NCBI GenBank assembly: GCA_002353885.1
Contig: DEKO01000219.1
Coordinates: forward strand, 1-5,781
DNA length: 5,781 nucleotides
DNA from: Porphyromonadaceae bacterium UBA2720
GTDB lineage: Bacteria > Bacteroidota > Bacteroidia > Bacteroidales > Muribaculaceae
Direction: 5' to 3'
The position numbers and the translations under genes are program-made. Below, piece after piece: positions 5,236 to 5,781 of this stretch (position 1 is the stretch's first letter; each line of letters starts with the position of its first letter). Below the pieces are notes generated by a model that did no database searches, was not told the DNA's origin, and saw nothing but the letters and a program-made list of their open reading frames with translations.

Positions 5236-5781
5236 TCAGAATGCTTTGAAGCTCATGTCAAGCGACTTGACCGAGTGTGTCAGCGCACCGACCGAGATAT
5301 AGTCGACACCACACTCGCCATAGTCACGCAAGGTGTCGATGGTGATGCCGCCGCTCGACTCGGTCTCGATGCGGCCGTCAATCATCTCAACGGCCCGTCG
5401 GGTGTTCTCGGGAGTGAAGTTGTCAAGCATGACCCTGTCAACGCCTCCGTGGTCCAGCACTTGCTGCAACTCGTCGAAATTGCGCACCTCAATCTCAATC
5501 TTCAGGTCCTTGCCATTGGCCTTGCACCACTGGTGTGCGCGGTCGATGGCTGCAGTGATGCCACCGGCAAAGTCGACATGGTTGTCTTTTAGCAGAATCA
5601 TGTCGAACAGTCCGATGCGGTGGTTGCAGCCTCCGCCGATGCGCACGGCGTCTTTTTCCATCAGACGCATGCCGGGCGTGGTCTTGCGTGTGTCAAGCAC
5701 GCGCGTCTTCAGCCCCTCGAGTCGTGCCTGATAGCGAGCGGTTGTGGTGGCGATTCCGCTCATGCGCTGCATGATGTTGAG
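5236..5781 (-). CDS. nadC: Nicotinate-nucleotide pyrophosphorylase (quinolinate phosphoribosyltransferase), C-terminal part
   Basis: The visible 181 residues are the C-terminal two thirds of NadC, which converts quinolinate and PRPP to nicotinate mononucleotide, CO2 and pyrophosphate in de novo NAD synthesis in the cytoplasm. The frame is open through the right edge (Leu-Asn-Ile before the first visible Met), so about 100 N-terminal residues are missing; the family is near 280 residues. Signature blocks in order are QRMSGIATTT, DTRKTTPGMR (substrate-binding Arg and Lys), GGGCNHRIGLFDMILLKDNH (His-Arg and Lys of the active site), IEVEVRN, VMLDNFTPENTRRAVE (metal/PRPP-site Asp), ETESSGGI and ISVGALTHSVKSLDMSFKAF at the end. 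All key positions I can check are intact, so the enzyme looks functional. It converges with the predicted + strand RNA and ends in TGA shortly before the 5177-5216 hairpin. Confidence 0.95.
   Translation of the reverse strand, partial: LNIMQRMSGIATTTARYQARLEGLKTRVLDTRKTTPGMRLMEKDAVRIGGGCNHRIGLFDMILLKDNHVDFAGGITAAIDRAHQWCKANGKDLKIEIEVRNFDELQQVLDHGGVDRVMLDNFTPENTRRAVEMIDGRIETESSGGITIDTLRDYGECGVDYISVGALTHSVKSLDMSFKAF

Noticed and set aside
5209..5592. Open + strand frames over nadC
   Set aside because: The minus strand carries all NadC catalytic blocks here, so these are antisense shadows.

Overview
The window looks like a piece of a Bacteroidales chromosome (Bacteroidota). The support is protein-level: a DUF4298 protein, an ECF sigma / DUF4974 anti-sigma / TonB receptor cassette whose receptor carries STN, carboxypeptidase-like and OMP_b-brl_3-type parts, TAnnTTTG-like promoter elements and the near absence of Shine-Dalgarno sequences. 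A family or genus cannot be fixed from the sequence alone.

Layout. Positions 1-375 are the 3' end of htpG (+). It converges on a small DUF4298 gene (-, 452-757), and the two share a perfect 22-bp bidirectional terminator (404-453). Positions 758-1251 hold no intact gene. They contain the DUF4298 promoter with two TTGCGCAA palindromes, an 11-bp inverted repeat of mobile-element character (983-1017) and a 34-codon fragment resembling a phage head protein (1061-1162, -). Positions 1252-4909 are a tight three-gene operon (+): ECF sigma factor, short membrane anti-sigma factor and outer-membrane TonB-dependent receptor. Each junction is a 4-base ATGA overlap. Positions 4910-5235 hold no convincing protein gene but show strong RNA structure: a possible promoter at the end of the receptor gene, a three-way-junction fold (4977-5093) and a textbook rho-independent terminator (5117-5158), all on the + strand. 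A separate long hairpin (5177-5216) fits the - strand and lies just past the end of nadC. Positions 5236-5781 are the C-terminal two thirds of nadC (-), cut by the window edge.

How the genes work together. The central operon is a trans-envelope signalling unit. A ligand bound by the receptor barrel would be signalled through its periplasmic STN domain to the periplasmic DUF4974 domain of the anti-sigma factor, releasing the ECF sigma factor for transcription, probably including its own operon. No SusD partner is present and the ligand is unknown. htpG (chaperone), the DUF4298 gene and nadC (NAD synthesis) are unrelated housekeeping neighbours. The most interesting candidate for something undescribed is the roughly 220-nt + strand transcript predicted between the receptor gene and nadC.
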